Below, piece by piece: positions 48,779 through 59,146 of a stretch of DNA of 64,000 nucleotides (position 1 is its first letter; each line of letters starts with the position of its first letter). The notes beneath the pieces are model-generated. The model did no database searches and was not told the origin of the DNA. It was given only the letters and a program-made list of their open reading frames with translations. The stretch comes from Deinococcus aquaticus (GTDB taxonomy: Bacteria > Deinococcota > Deinococci > Deinococcales > Deinococcaceae), in contig NZ_CP115165.1 in the NCBI RefSeq assembly GCF_028622095.1, positions 648,001 to 712,000 on the forward strand, read 5' to 3'. Both the position numbers and the translations under genes were made by a program.

Positions 48779-50464
48779 CTAACCTTTGCTTTCCCTGGGG
48801 ACGTAACCGTAGCTGTAGGTTTTTCCGTCCTGACCGGAGGGATTGACCTTGTTCATGATGAATCCGAGGACATTGACGTTGGCGTTCCGGGCACGGCGCA
48901 GGCTCTGCCGAATGGCCTGGAGGCTGGTGCGGCCTTCCTCGACGACTAGCAGAACGTAGTCCACGTGACGGCCGATGACAAGACCGTCAGCCAGTGCCAG
49001 CAGGGGTGGGCTGTCGATCAGGATCAGGTCGTAGCCCTGTCCCCAGTGGGTCAGGTACTCGCCCAGCGGGGCGCGGTTGAGCAAGCTGAGACTGTCGTGC
49101 ATGCCAGGGCCGGCTGGCAGGACGTGCACGCCCGGCTCGGCTTCCATGACCTGCACATTGTGTGGATCTTTCAGGGCTTCCGCGAGTGTGCGGGCGCCGT
49201 TCTGGCCGGTCAGCTGCACCCATTCGTGCTGCGTTTCGTACTTGTCCCAGACTTCCTGCTGCGTGCCGCGGCGCATGTCAGCGTCGATGATCAGAACGCG
49301 TTGACCGCTGGCGGCCAGCCCGTCGGCGAGGGTGGCGGTCAGGCTGCTTTTACCTTCGCCGGGCGCTGTCGAGGAGATCATGACGCGCTGGCCGGGTTTG
49401 TTACCGATGCGTGAAAGGATGTTCACGCGCAGGAACCCGATGGCCTCGTACAGGCCAGCGAGGCGGGCGGCGCGCACAATGCCGTTGAAGACGACTTCGC
49501 GGCGGCGCAGGCGGGGAATCATGCCCAGGGTGGGGAGCCCAAAGCCGAGCAAGTCATCCTCGGTGCGGGCAGTGCGGTCGGTAACGGTACGCAGTGCGGC
49601 GATCCCGGTGCCAAGCAGCAGGGTCAGGAGACCCACCAACACTGCATTCCGCGTGGGCTTGGGAGCCACCCGGTCCAGTGGAAGGACAGCCGGCGCGACC
49701 AGTTCTAATGAACCGCTGACACCCTCGGCCTGAATTCCGGTCTGTGCGAGACTGCGCTGTAGGGTAGCGCGAGAAGCGATAAGCGTCTGGCGTTCCAAGT
49801 CACTCTGTCGACCCTCTGCGAGTTGACGATCGACTTCTGTCAATTGAGCACGCAGACTGCGCTCGGCACGTTGAACACCGCTCAAAGCGCGGCCTCGGTC
49901 CCAGTTTAGGAGCGATTGTGCTGTCAAGTCAGCGAGGAAAGTAGCGGCCTCGGGCGTGCCAGCGCGGGCACTGACAGTGTAAATACCGTTCCCATTGAAA
50001 TCCAGCTGATTCTGGAGAGAAACAGTCGTCACATCGCGGCGGCGCAATTCCTGCTGCAGGTCCTCTGCCAGAGCAGTGCGCAGTTCTGCCGGAAGTGCGC
50101 TTTCCTTCTTGACGCGGGTGATGATTTCACCCAGTACCACAGGGCCGCGCATCGCTTCCTGCAAGGCTCCTTCCGGAAGGGGCGCTGCGGTCACGACGCT
50201 ATTGATCGCACCGATATTAGAGCTGTTGCCTGTTGTGACCAAGCTTGAGGAAGCCTCAAATACGTCGGGTTGAGCGCGGGACCACAAGAACGCAGCACTG
50301 GAAGTAAGCGCCGTGACCAGCGCAATCCACGGTAGCTGCCGACGTACTCCCTGCCACAGAGCACCGAGTTCGATCTCGTTTTCCTGTGCGGTTTCGTTCG
50401 ACCGTTCAGGGCTTCTCGTCCGTTGAGGATCTTCAGGAACGGAGTCAAGGAACGGGTCAGTCAC
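48779..50464 (-). CDS. Polysaccharide chain-length regulator/BY-type tyrosine kinase (Wzc-like)
   Basis: One protein with a Wzz-type part and a tyrosine autokinase. TM1 near residues 45-65 ([18 protein letters not shown]), a periplasmic coiled-coil region, TM2 near 290-310 ([19 protein letters not shown]), then the kinase: Walker [12 protein letters not shown], Walker A' [10 protein letters not shown] and Walker [11 protein letters not shown]. The C-terminus has a small Tyr cluster (TYSYGY). It controls polymer length and export. GTG 50464 follows AGGGG; GTG 50494 would add 10 residues. First gene of the operon. Confidence 0.88.
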   Translation of the reverse strand: MTDPFLDSVPEDPQRTRSPERSNETAQENEIELGALWQGVRRQLPWIALVTALTSSAAFLWSRAQPDVFEASSSLVTTGNSSNIGAINSVVTAAPLPEGALQEAMRGPVVLGEIITRVKKESALPAELRTALAEDLQQELRRRDVTTVSLQNQLDFNGNGIYTVSARAGTPEAATFLADLTAQSLLNWDRGRALSGVQRAERSLRAQLTEVDRQLAEGRQSDLERQTLIASRATLQRSLAQTGIQAEGVSGSLELVAPAVLPLDRVAPKPTRNAVLVGLLTLLLGTGIAALRTVTDRTARTEDDLLGFGLPTLGMIPRLRRREVVFNGIVRAARLAGLYEAIGFLRVNILSRIGNKPGQRVMISSTAPGEGKSSLTATLADGLAASGQRVLIIDADMRRGTQQEVWDKYETQHEWVQLTGQNGARTLAEALKDPHNVQVMEAEPGVHVLPAGPGMHDSLSLLNRAPLGEYLTHWGQGYDLILIDSPPLLALADGLVIGRHVDYVLLVVEEGRTSLQAIRQSLRRARNANVNVLGFIMNKVNPSGQDGKTYSYGYVPRESKG

Positions 50465-50779
50465 ACTGCCCCTGCCTGCCTGAAGCGAGGGCACTGGACC
50501 ATTTTCATATGAACTGTTGGGTTGTGTACGTGCATCTGTTCTCCGTAGGTGTCAGGTCCCAGCATCAGCTCATCCTACTGTGTGGACGATCACATCCTGC
50601 TGCACCGTCTTGTGTTCGTTGGGTTGCTGTGCAATGAGTAGCGCTTCATCCGCCTCAGGGTGAAGGAATAGTATCTGCATAAGACCATAGTTCATCTCTT
50701 TACGGTATGCACGGATGCCCACCGATGTTCAACATCACATCAGGTAGATGAGAAGCAGGTGGAGCGTAGAATACTCGGT
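50465..50779. other. Divergent promoter region of the polysaccharide operon
   Basis: 315 bp between divergent genes. No gene seen. It is less GC-rich than its surroundings. TAGAAT at 50767-50772 fits a leaderless start of the plus-strand gene. A promoter for wzc on the minus strand must lie here, but no strong consensus was found. Confidence 0.45.
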
Positions 50780-51838
50780 GTGAAAGCCATTATTCCCGCT
50801 GCTGGTCTGGGCACGCGTCTCCGTCCTCTCACGTATACACGGCCCAAGCCGGTGTTGCGGGTGGCCGGTCAGCCGATCATCGTGCATGCCATCGAGACGT
50901 TGCAGGCGGCGGGCATCTCGGAGATTGGCGTGGTGGTGTCGGATATCACGCGGGTGGAGATTCAGCATGCCATCCGGGAGATTTCGGGCGTGCAGGTGAC
51001 GCTGATCAATCAGCATGAGCAGCTGGGGCTGGGGCACGCGGTGCTGGTGGCGCGCGAGTGGGTGGGCGAGGATGATTTCTGCGTGTACCTGGGGGACAAC
51101 CTGTTTGAGTTCGGGGCGAAACCGTTCGTGGACCGCTTTCTGGCGGAGCGTCCGGCGGCGTTGATTGCGCTGGTGGAGGTTGAGGACCCGACGGCGTTCG
51201 GGGTGGCGCAGATGGACGGTACGCGCATCACGCGGCTGGTGGAGAAGCCGAAAGTCCCGCCGAGCAATCTGGCGGTGGCGGGCCTGTACTGTTTCACGCC
51301 GCAGATTTTCTCGGTACTGGACGGCATGGCCCCTTCTGCGCGGGGCGAGTACGAGATCACGGACGGCATTCAGGGGTTGATCGATCGGGGCGCGGACGTG
51401 ACGGGTCAGCCGGTGATGGGCTGGTGGAAGGACACAGGTCGCCCGGCGGACCTGCTGGACGCCAACCGCCTGCTGCTGGAGCGGATCGTGCTGGACGTGA
51501 AGGGTACTGTTGAGGATTCGCGGATTACGGGCCGGGTGGTGATTCCGGCGTCGGCGCGGGTGACGCGCAGCAAGATCGTGGGGCCGGTAATGCTGGGTGA
51601 GGGCGTGGTCATCGAGGACGCGTACATCGGGCCGTTTACCAGCATCGGGGCCAACACGGTCGTGCGCGGCGCGGAGGTGGAGCACAGCGTGGTGGATGAG
51701 GAGGCCTGCATCGAGAACCTGAGTAAGCGTCTGCAGGACTGCCTGATCGGCGTGCGGGCGCAGGTGCGGGGTGGGCGGACGGTGCCGCGTACGCACAAAC
51801 TGACTATCAGTGACGCCAGCGTGGTCGAACTGGCCTGA
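50780..51838 (+). CDS. Sugar-phosphate nucleotidyltransferase (long RmlA-type)
   Basis: 352 residues. The nucleotidyltransferase domain starts [20 protein letters not shown] with [13 protein letters not shown] gives the metal Asp, [20 protein letters not shown] and [17 protein letters not shown] follow. A C-terminal left-handed beta-helix (from about 240: [20 protein letters not shown]) makes it the long form, dTTP- or UTP-using. It may supply an activated sugar to the adjacent locus alongside rmlA. GTG 50780 is 7 bases after TAGAAT. Confidence 0.85.
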   Translation: MKAIIPAAGLGTRLRPLTYTRPKPVLRVAGQPIIVHAIETLQAAGISEIGVVVSDITRVEIQHAIREISGVQVTLINQHEQLGLGHAVLVAREWVGEDDFCVYLGDNLFEFGAKPFVDRFLAERPAALIALVEVEDPTAFGVAQMDGTRITRLVEKPKVPPSNLAVAGLYCFTPQIFSVLDGMAPSARGEYEITDGIQGLIDRGADVTGQPVMGWWKDTGRPADLLDANRLLLERIVLDVKGTVEDSRITGRVVIPASARVTRSKIVGPVMLGEGVVIEDAYIGPFTSIGANTVVRGAEVEHSVVDEEACIENLSKRLQDCLIGVRAQVRGGRTVPRTHKLTISDASVVELA

Positions 51839-51946
51839 TCTGGCCTGGGCTGGGCTGGTCTGAACTGGGCACTCCGGGCGTGGCGGCCGGGGCACTTTGG
51901 GTGTGACGGCAGGGTTCTGTCAGCCCGGCGGCCCTATCATGTGGGC

Positions 51947-52552
51947 ATGACGGATTCACCTCGTATTCACCTGGGTTCCCTGTTGCGTTCCTCCACCGAG
52001 GACGCGCACGTGGAAGGCAACCTTGATCACCTCCAGTACGAGCAGGGCCGCACGCAGCACACGCTGCGCTTCGCGGAGCCCGCGCCGTTCGAGGTGGATG
52101 TCAACGCCCTGGGCACCAACGAAATGTACCTGCAGGGCACCTTCGAGCCGGTGCTGGTCATGGAGTGCGCCCGCTGCCTGCGGGAAGTGCACGTGCCGCT
52201 GGAGATCACGCTGGGCACGCTGCTGCGTTACGAGCCCTCTGTCGAGACGCCGTACCTGGAGGAGGCCGAGACGGGCGAGGAGATGCTGGTGTTCGGCGAT
52301 CCGGACCTGGACCTGAGTGCGTACCTCGCGGAGACGACGCTGCTGGGAGCGCCGCTGAGTGTGCTGCACGATGAGGCCTGCCGGGGACTGTGTCAGGTGT
52401 GCGGGCATGACCTGAATGACGGGCCGTGCGAGCACATGGCGCAGGTGCCTGTCGAGGAAATCGACGATGAGCTGGGCATCCCGGCCGGGTCGCTGCACGC
52501 CAAGCAGAACCCGTTTGCGTCCCTGGCGGACCTGAAGCTGCCGGAGGAGTGA
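51947..52552 (+). CDS. DUF177 (YceD-like) protein
   Basis: 201 residues. Cysteine pairs [10 protein letters not shown] and [19 protein letters not shown] are the hallmark of the DUF177 family, linked in other bacteria to rRNA/ribosome accumulation and often next to rpmF. rpmF is not here. TATCAT lies 6 bases before ATG 51947 (leaderless pattern). moaC begins one base after its stop. Confidence 0.85.
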   Translation: MTDSPRIHLGSLLRSSTEDAHVEGNLDHLQYEQGRTQHTLRFAEPAPFEVDVNALGTNEMYLQGTFEPVLVMECARCLREVHVPLEITLGTLLRYEPSVETPYLEEAETGEEMLVFGDPDLDLSAYLAETTLLGAPLSVLHDEACRGLCQVCGHDLNDGPCEHMAQVPVEEIDDELGIPAGSLHAKQNPFASLADLKLPEE

Positions 52553-52553
52553 G

Positions 52554-53048
52554 GTGAGCGCGCCGGAACTGACGCATTTCCGTGATGGGCTGCCGCGCAT
52601 GGTGGATGTGACTGGCAAGGTCGCCACGTCGCGCGAGGCAAGTGCCGAGGCGTGGGTGCGCCTCCCGCCGGAGGCCCGCGCGGCACTGGAGGGCGGCACC
52701 AATCCCAAGGGCGACCCGCTGATCGTGGCGCGGCTGGCCGGGCTGGCGGGCAGTAAGCGCACGGCGGATCTGGTGACCCTGTGCCACCCGATTCCGGTGA
52801 CGGGCGCGGACGTGCAGGTGACGCTGGAGGAGGCGGGCGTGCGGGTGCGGGCGACCGTGCGGACCACCGCGCCGACCGGGGTGGAGATGGAGGCCCTGAC
52901 GGCCGTGACGGTAGCGGCGCTGAACGTGTACGACATGCTCAAGGCGGCCAGCAAGGCCATCGAGATCACGGGCGTGCGGCTGCTGAGCAAGTCAGGCGGC
53001 AAAAGCGGCGATTTCGTCGCGCCGGATCAGGTGCCAGCCTCCGGCTGA
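52554..53048 (+). CDS. moaC: Cyclic pyranopterin monophosphate synthase
   Basis: With MoaA converts GTP to cPMP, the first intermediate of molybdenum cofactor. 164 residues: [20 protein letters not shown], the active-site [40 protein letters not shown] and the Lys in [22 protein letters not shown] start with GGAGG a few bases upstream inside the end of the DUF177 gene. Other Moa genes are not in the window. Confidence 0.95.
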   Translation: MSAPELTHFRDGLPRMVDVTGKVATSREASAEAWVRLPPEARAALEGGTNPKGDPLIVARLAGLAGSKRTADLVTLCHPIPVTGADVQVTLEEAGVRVRATVRTTAPTGVEMEALTAVTVAALNVYDMLKAASKAIEITGVRLLSKSGGKSGDFVAPDQVPASG

Positions 53049-53125
53049 GCAGTACTCAGGGTCCTGTGGTCGGGGCAGGGGAAGGTCCGGGAACCCGGCG
53101 GGTCTGTTCAACGTAAAGGGAACGT

Positions 53126-54889
53126 ATGGGCGCAGAACGTCACAATCCAGCTTCAGCGGCCTCGCACCGGGCGTGGCTGGACCTGCTGCACCTGGAAGCC
53201 GACGGCACCCTGGACGCGGCGGGGCAAACCACGCTGGCGCAGCTGGAGACCGACCCCTTGGGGATTCCGGTCGCGCAGTGGCGGCAGCAACTGGCGCTCG
53301 GCGTAACGCTGGTGCAGGGGCTGCCGCGCCCGGTGCTGCCGGGCAGCGTGGCGGCGCGGGTGGTCAGTGAGATTCAGGGCAGCAGGTGGCTGGGTGTGCC
53401 CGCACCTTCCATGCCTGTGTCGGTGGCGCGGGTCGTGGCGACCGACGTCAGTCTGGACTGTCACCTGACGGCTCCCCCACTGCCCGAGGGGATGAGTGTC
53501 GCAGCTGCCGTGGCGCGGGACGTGTCGGTGCAGGCCGCCCTGAGCCGCGTGCCACCCCTGCCGGGCAGTGTGGCGGCGCTGATCGCAGGTGAGGTGAGTA
53601 GTTCCCTGCGCCTCGGCGCCGCCACGCCGCCGCCAGCCCCGGGAAGCCTCAGCAGTCCAGAGAGCGTGGCCGCGCTGCTGGCCGCCCGCATTGCCAGCGA
53701 GGCCGCATCTGAGCGGACGCCATCTACACAGAAGGAACCCAATCTGGGGCAGCCTGACTCCTCCGGGCCTATTCCGGCAGGTGCGGCTCTCCCCTCCCCT
53801 GCCGGACCGGCGTTCCTGACTGGAGCCGAGCCGTTCAATCCGCCGGACCGGCCACTGCGGCACAATCCGGCCCCGCTGTTCATGGTGGTGTCCATGCTGG
53901 TCGCCCTGACGCTGATGGGCGTCACGAGCGTCTGGCCGAACCTCGCGGCGGGCGCCGTGGTCGCGCAGGCGCTGCTGGCGCAGGTGTCGCCGGTGGCCTT
54001 GGCGGGGCTGGCCCTGCTGCTAGTCACGAGCGCGCTGGTCAGCTGGCGTCCCGGCCCGCTTGCGCAGAGGGTCGGGGCCGGAGCGTTCGCGCTGAGCGCT
54101 GCGCTGACCCTGCCCACGCTGTACGGAGTGGTCAGTCACGGCAGCGTGACGTTCGGGCAGGACCTGCAGGTCAGCGGCCCGGTGCGCGGGAACGTGATCA
54201 ACGTGGGTGGCAGCGTGTACCTGCGCCCGGGCGCGCAGGTGAAGGGCGAGGTCATCGCGCTGCTGGGCGACGTGCACCGTGACGCGGGCGCGCAGGTCAG
54301 CGGCCGCGTGAACGCCCTGCTCGGGCATGCGCCGGACGACCGGGCCGCGTTGCAGACGGGTGTGCCGCAGGGGCTGGCGGCCGTGACGGCTGCGGCGTTC
54401 CGTCCGGTGCTGGGGTGGCTGGGCAGCGCGGCGTGGCCGCAGGTGTTCGTGACCCTGACCGGCGGGGCGCTGCTGCTGCTGTTCGTGTCGGGGTTGGCTC
54501 CTATGCTGGCGCGGCGGCAGCGGTACGCGCCGGTCCGGACACTGGCGCTGGGTGTGCTGGCCCTCTCGGCGCTGCTGGGGCCAGCCTACGGGTTGACGCT
54601 GGCAGGTCTGCTGGGGCCGGCGCTGATCGCACTGGCCCTGACGGCGCTGCTGATCGCGCTGGGCCTGAGCGTCAGCGCGTACGACGTGGGCCGCGCGCTG
54701 GCCCTGCGGGTGCGTCTGCCCGTGCCGGACGCCGTGGGGGCCTTCATCGGCCTGAGCGCGGTGGCCGCGACCCTGAGCGTGCCGCCACTGGCCTTCGCAC
54801 TCGCGCTGGTCGGCGGAGCGTGGGGCGCGGGGACGCTGCTCCTGACCCGTGGGCGACCGGAACTGCTGGAATTGGCGCAAGCCGCCTGA
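53126..54889 (+). CDS. Membrane protein with N-terminal PGSVAA repeats and bactofilin-like segment
   Basis: 587 residues, no known family for the whole. Residues 1-70 resemble an anti-sigma-type cytoplasmic head (RAWLDLLHLEADGTLDAA). Residues 70-200 have about five related units of ~33 residues with LPGSVAARVVSEIQ, MPVSVARVVATDVS, GMSVAAAVARDVS, LPGSVAALIAGEVS and PESVAALLAARIAS. Two membrane helices (about 252-310) precede a bactofilin-like beta run, VSGPVRGNVINVGGSVYL; four or more helices end the protein. AAGGGA precedes ATG 53126. Perhaps an envelope-linked regulator or scaffold. Confidence 0.75.
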   Translation: MGAERHNPASAASHRAWLDLLHLEADGTLDAAGQTTLAQLETDPLGIPVAQWRQQLALGVTLVQGLPRPVLPGSVAARVVSEIQGSRWLGVPAPSMPVSVARVVATDVSLDCHLTAPPLPEGMSVAAAVARDVSVQAALSRVPPLPGSVAALIAGEVSSSLRLGAATPPPAPGSLSSPESVAALLAARIASEAASERTPSTQKEPNLGQPDSSGPIPAGAALPSPAGPAFLTGAEPFNPPDRPLRHNPAPLFMVVSMLVALTLMGVTSVWPNLAAGAVVAQALLAQVSPVALAGLALLLVTSALVSWRPGPLAQRVGAGAFALSAALTLPTLYGVVSHGSVTFGQDLQVSGPVRGNVINVGGSVYLRPGAQVKGEVIALLGDVHRDAGAQVSGRVNALLGHAPDDRAALQTGVPQGLAAVTAAAFRPVLGWLGSAAWPQVFVTLTGGALLLLFVSGLAPMLARRQRYAPVRTLALGVLALSALLGPAYGLTLAGLLGPALIALALTALLIALGLSVSAYDVGRALALRVRLPVPDAVGAFIGLSAVAATLSVPPLAFALALVGGAWGAGTLLLTRGRPELLELAQAA

Positions 54890-54937
54890 TCAGGGCTGCT
54901 GTGCACCGAAATTAGGACCAGTTGAGGCAAGACGAGA

Positions 54938-54965
54938 GAACCGGAGCTCAGTGAGGCTCCGGTTC
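54938..54965. terminator. Terminator hairpin between convergent genes
   Basis: GAACCGGAGC (54938-54947) pairs with GCTCCGGTTC (54956-54965). It lies between the membrane protein gene and ddrO. Confidence 0.75.
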
Positions 54966-54997
54966 ATGGCGTACGGCATTGGCACTGACGGCGCGCG

Positions 54998-55387
<390 letters not shown>

Positions 55388-55530
55388 TGTTCACCTCCTT
55401 GGCTGCGGCGTGGCCTCACGCCGGGTGCCGGGCATGGTTGGGTGCCGGGCGGGGGCGCGTGCCGCCTGGGGCTGTGCATCTGGTCACGGGCGGGGTTTGC
55501 CTGTGGGCAGAATGGGGCAGCCTTGGTTGG

Positions 55531-55559
55531 AGTGTAACACCGCTCATCGGTACGGTCAA
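55531..55559 (-). promoter_or_regulatory. ddrO promoter
   Basis: On the minus strand TTGACC (plus 55554-55559), 17 bases, TACACT (plus 55531-55536). A good sigma-70-type promoter giving a leader of about 135 bases before ddrO. Confidence 0.75.
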
Positions 55560-55567
55560 TACAGAAT
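55551..55567 (-). promoter_or_regulatory. Candidate RDRM (DdrO operator) at the ddrO -35 box
   Basis: Minus-strand ATTCTGTATTGACCGTA overlaps the -35 hexamer and shares the TTGAC core with the RDRM, whose usual form is a palindrome around CATTGACA. The left half matches poorly, so this is a weak-to-moderate match judged by eye. Location is as expected for autorepression. Confidence 0.45.
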
Positions 55568-55582
55568 ACAGAGTGTGACTTC

Positions 55583-55612
55583 TTGCCTCCCCTGATACGT
55601 TCCTGCTATAAT
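55583..55612 (+). promoter_or_regulatory. Promoter for the gene at 55752
   Basis: TTGCCT (55583-55588), 18 bases, TATAAT (55607-55612), a perfect -10. Divergent from ddrO; the 5' leader would be about 130 bases. Confidence 0.7.
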
Positions 55613-55751
55613 CTGCCAAGATCGTAATCAGTCCGGTGATTCGTCTCCGACAGAACCCCCGTGTGCGCCGTCGCCTGCGTCCCGGCCCCCCGCCCATCCC
55701 TTCACGGCCCCACTGACCTCACTGCCCACCGGGCGGGAAGGAGTGCTCCTC

Positions 55752-56003
55752 ATGCGCTCACTGGACACCATCACCGAAAGCATCCGCCTGGGCCACGCCC
55801 ATCCCACCACCCTGCTGAACACCTTCATCGAACTGGAAAACGAGGGCGGACTGGTCGCCGTGCGCCGCATGGAACGGCAGTTGCAGCTGGGCGTGCGGGC
55901 CATGCGGGAGCGCGGGCATCCCCACAGTGACCTCGCGCAGAAGTGGCTGAACTCCGCGCGCGCCTACCTGATCACCCGCGCCGAACGGCGACAGGCCAGC
56001 TGA
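55752..56003 (+). CDS. Small conserved hypothetical protein (83 aa)
   Basis: All-helical 83-residue protein starting MRSLDTITESIRLGHAHPTT, with LLNTFIELENEGG and LARQ-like amphipathic helices later. No recognised family. AAGGAG lies 8 bases before ATG 55752. Divergent from ddrO and possibly co-regulated with it, as RDRM candidates would sit in the shared promoter region. Confidence 0.7.
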   Translation: MRSLDTITESIRLGHAHPTTLLNTFIELENEGGLVAVRRMERQLQLGVRAMRERGHPHSDLAQKWLNSARAYLITRAERRQAS

Positions 56004-56133
56004 CCCACTCCCACAACATCCAGCAGCAGGCCCCCGGCGTGAACGTCACCGGGGGCCTTGCATCACTCTGTCGCCGCTGTCCGACTGGGCTTCCATTCCC
56101 GCCGCGATCCAGCCAGACCCGGCGCAGCCAACC

Positions 56134-56272
56134 TTATACGGATGCCGTCTGCTTCGTTAACAACCCGGAAGGGCACCGGGTTGCCAACTCCACGCCCGGA
56201 ATCCGCTCTGCTCCCACTCGCTCCGCTCGGATTGAACGGTTTTTGCAAACCATTCAATCGGAGTCCGTATCA
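56134..56272 (-). mobile_element. MITE-like element, copy 3
   Basis: Left end TTATACGGATGCCG, right end CGGAGTCCGTATCA, imperfect inverted repeats. Interior AACCCGGAAGGGCACCGGGTT is a small palindrome and TTGAACGGTTTTTGC/GCAAACCATTCAA a hairpin that could end transcription. Nearly identical to the element at 15103. The last three bases are the stop codon of the M32 peptidase gene. Confidence 0.82.
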
Positions 56273-57796
56273 GTCCAGGCGGTAGATCTCGCCGTACTTG
56301 CGGTGCAGGTACGCCACGTACGGGTCAGCCGTCAGGGCCTGTCCGGTGGCCTGCACGGTCAGTTCGGCGGGTGTCAGGCTGCGCCCGTGCTGGTGCACAT
56401 GCTCGACCAGCCACGCGCGCAGCGGGCCGTACTCGGCGGCGGCCACGCCCTGCGCCACGGCAGGGTCGCGCTGCGCGGCCTCCAGCAGTTGCACGCTCAG
56501 CAGGTTCCCCAGCGTATACGTCGGGAAGTACCCGATCAGACCGGCCGACCAGTGAATGTCCTGCAACACGCCGCGCGCATCGTCTGGCGGGGTCAGGCCC
56601 AGGTACGCCTGCATCTTCTCGTTCCAGGCGTCCGGCAGGTCCCGCACGGCCAGACTGCCTTCCAGCAGCGCCAGTTCCAGCTCGAAGCGCAGCATGACGT
56701 GGAAGTTGTACGTGACCTCGTCGGCCTCCACGCGGATCAGGCTGGGGTTCACGCGGTTCACGGCGCAGTACAGCGCCCCGGCGTCCAGGCCGTCGGTCAC
56801 GGCGGGCGCGGCCTGCTGAAGCTGCGGGAAGTACCGCTCCCAGAACGGGAGGCTGCGGGCCAGCAGGTTCTCGAACATCCGCGACTGGCTCTCGTGCACG
56901 CCCAGGCTCGCCCCGGCCGAGACCGGCGTGCGCGCCCAGCGCTGCGACACGCCACGCTCGTACATGGCGTGCCCGGTCTCGTGCCACGTGCCGAACAGGC
57001 AGGCGGGCCAGTACGGCTCCACGCGGGTCGTGATGCGGATGTCACTGCGGCTGAAGTTCGACTGGAACGGGTGCGCGCTCTCGTCTTGCCGCGCGAAACT
57101 GCCCTGCAACCCGAAAGCCTCGCCCGCCACGCGCCACGCGAAGTCCTTCTGCGCCTGCGGGGGGAACGGGCGGGTCAGTACGTTGTAATCGGCGGCGTCC
57201 CCGGCAGCGCGGATTCGCTCCAGCAGCGGCAGCGTGCGGTCGCGCAGGTCCGCGAACACAGCCCGCACCTGCGAGGCGCGCATGCCCGGCTCATAATCGT
57301 CGATCAGGGCGTCGTAGGGGTGCTCGTCGAAACCCATCAGGTCCGCCTGACGGCGCGCGAGGTCCATCATGCGTTCCAGATGCGGCGCGAACGTCCCGAA
57401 ATCGCTGCGGCTGCGGGCCTCGATCCAGGCGTGGTGCGCCTCGTTCTGGGCGCGGGTCTGCTCCTCCACGAACGCGGTGGGCAGGCGGGTGGCCTTGGCG
57501 TGGTCGCGGCGGGCGACGCGCACCACAGCCCGGTCCGTCTCGCCCTGTGGCTGCGCGGCGGTCAGCAGGTCGCCGGTCTCCGGGGCGGTGAACAGTTCGT
57601 GCGACAGGCCGGCCAGCGTGGCCAGTTGCTGCCCCCGCACCGGGGCGGCCTCCTCGGGCATGAAGGTCTCCTGCTCCCAGGAGAGCAGGCTGGCGGCGGC
57701 GTTCAGGTCACTGACCTGCCCCAGGCGGCGCTGGAGGGCCTGCATGGTCGGGTGGGCCGGGGTCGCTTCGGTGGCCGTCTGGTCGGGCGTGGTCAT
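56270..57796 (-). CDS. M32 family carboxypeptidase (thermostable carboxypeptidase 1-like)
   Basis: 508 residues. Zinc motif HETGHAMYE and the third ligand region GVHESQSRMFENLLAR are diagnostic for M32; NRVNPSLIRVEADEVTYNFH and GYFPTYTLGNLLSVQL are conserved later. It removes C-terminal residues from peptides in the cytoplasm. ATG 57796 lies 7 bases after TACCCT (leaderless pattern); an upstream in-frame start at 57823 is less likely. Confidence 0.94.
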   Translation of the reverse strand: MTTPDQTATEATPAHPTMQALQRRLGQVSDLNAAASLLSWEQETFMPEEAAPVRGQQLATLAGLSHELFTAPETGDLLTAAQPQGETDRAVVRVARRDHAKATRLPTAFVEEQTRAQNEAHHAWIEARSRSDFGTFAPHLERMMDLARRQADLMGFDEHPYDALIDDYEPGMRASQVRAVFADLRDRTLPLLERIRAAGDAADYNVLTRPFPPQAQKDFAWRVAGEAFGLQGSFARQDESAHPFQSNFSRSDIRITTRVEPYWPACLFGTWHETGHAMYERGVSQRWARTPVSAGASLGVHESQSRMFENLLARSLPFWERYFPQLQQAAPAVTDGLDAGALYCAVNRVNPSLIRVEADEVTYNFHVMLRFELELALLEGSLAVRDLPDAWNEKMQAYLGLTPPDDARGVLQDIHWSAGLIGYFPTYTLGNLLSVQLLEAAQRDPAVAQGVAAAEYGPLRAWLVEHVHQHGRSLTPAELTVQATGQALTADPYVAYLHRKYGEIYRLD

Positions 57797-57856
57797 GACC
57801 TTCAGGGTACCGCTGCCCGGCACCTCCTAGGCCATCTGGCGGAGGCGGCCTTACCC

Positions 57857-59146
57857 TTACTGCCAGCGTTCGCGGGACGCGCCGGCCTCGCCCAGCAGCA
57901 GGGGCCGCACCTCGCCCAGCAGGTACAGGCTGCCGCATACCAGTGCCAGCGGCGCGTGCCGGGCAGCCAGGACCGCCAGCGCCGCCACCGGGGAGTCCGT
58001 GACCGTCACCGGCAGCCCCGCGAACAGCGAGGCCAGTGCCTGCGGATCGGCCGCCCGTGGACTCAGGGCCGCGCGGGTCAGGATCACCTCTGACGCGCAG
58101 GAGCGCAGTGCCGAGGCGACCCCACTGATGTCCTTGTCGCCGGCCGCGCCGAACACCAGCGGCAGCGGGCCGACGCCCAGTTCCCTCAGCGCGGCAGCCA
58201 GTGCCCGCGCGCCGGCCGGGTTGTGCGCGCCGTCCAGCAGGACCCGCCCACCCTGCCAGGCAATGACCTCCAGCCGCCCCGGCCACTGCACGGAGGCCGC
58301 CCCGCGCGTCACGGCCTCTGCGGGCAGGCCCAGCCGCAGGGCGGCCAGGGCTGCCAGGGCCGCGTTACGGGCCCCGTGAGCGCCCAGCAGGGGCGTGTGC
58401 AGGGTCACGGGCCCGTCGGGGCTGCGCAGCGTCACCTGGACCCCCTCCCAGCCCAGCAGGCGGGTGCCGAGCAGGTGATCGTCCAGCCTCCACAGGTCCG
58501 CGCCCTGCGCGGCGAAGATGGACTGCACCTGCGGCGCGACCCCCACCACCGCCGGCCGGCCCGCTCGCAGAATCCCCGCCTTCTCGGCGGCAATGGCCTC
58601 CAGCGTGTCTCCCAGGAACTCCGTGTGATCTAGCGCCACGTTGGTCACGACACTCAGCACCGGGTCCAGGGCGTTCGTGGAGTCCAGGCGGCCGCCCAGC
58701 CCCACCTCCATCACGGCCACCTGCACGCCCGCCTCTGCAAACAACAGCGCCCCCAGGGCCGTCACGATCTCGAAGAACGAAGCCTCGACCGCCTCAGCCT
58801 CCGGGCGCACGCGGGCCAGCGCCGCCGCGACCACGTCTTCCGGCAGTTCCTGACCGTCCACCACGAACCGCTCCGTGAACCGTGTCAGGTGCGGACTGGT
58901 AAACAGGCCCGCCCGTACCCCCCCAGCCCGCAGCATGGCCGCCAGCGTGGCCGCCGTGGACCCCTTCCCGTTCGTGCCGCCCACCAGCACCGTCCGGAAC
59001 GACGCCTGTGGAGTACCCAGCCGCGCCAGCAGCGCCTGCACCCGCCCCAACCCCGGGTGCACCCCGAACCGCTGCCGGGCGAACAGCCAGTCAAGCTCCG
59101 CCTGCCACGCTTCCTGCCGGCCCATACCGTCCTGTTCCGTCCTCAC
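57857..59146 (-). CDS. folC: Folylpolyglutamate synthase/dihydrofolate synthase
   Basis: Adds glutamate to dihydropteroate and folates using ATP. 429 residues: P-loop VGGTNGKGSTAATLAAM, omega-loop LFTSPHLTRFTERF, EVGLGGRLDSTNALDP, NVALDHTEFLGDTLEAIAAEKAGI and, in the C-domain, LDGAHNPAGARALAAAL. GTG 59146 is chosen since TATGCT lies exactly 7 bases before it; ATG 59125 is an alternative. Confidence 0.94.
   Translation of the reverse strand: MRTEQDGMGRQEAWQAELDWLFARQRFGVHPGLGRVQALLARLGTPQASFRTVLVGGTNGKGSTAATLAAMLRAGGVRAGLFTSPHLTRFTERFVVDGQELPEDVVAAALARVRPEAEAVEASFFEIVTALGALLFAEAGVQVAVMEVGLGGRLDSTNALDPVLSVVTNVALDHTEFLGDTLEAIAAEKAGILRAGRPAVVGVAPQVQSIFAAQGADLWRLDDHLLGTRLLGWEGVQVTLRSPDGPVTLHTPLLGAHGARNAALAALAALRLGLPAEAVTRGAASVQWPGRLEVIAWQGGRVLLDGAHNPAGARALAAALRELGVGPLPLVFGAAGDKDISGVASALRSCASEVILTRAALSPRAADPQALASLFAGLPVTVTDSPVAALAVLAARHAPLALVCGSLYLLGEVRPLLLGEAGASRERWQ

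Noticed and set aside
55743..55751. Earlier GTG start for the 83-residue protein
   Set aside because: The AAGGAG ribosome binding site overlaps too closely with GTG 55743 and is well spaced for ATG 55752.
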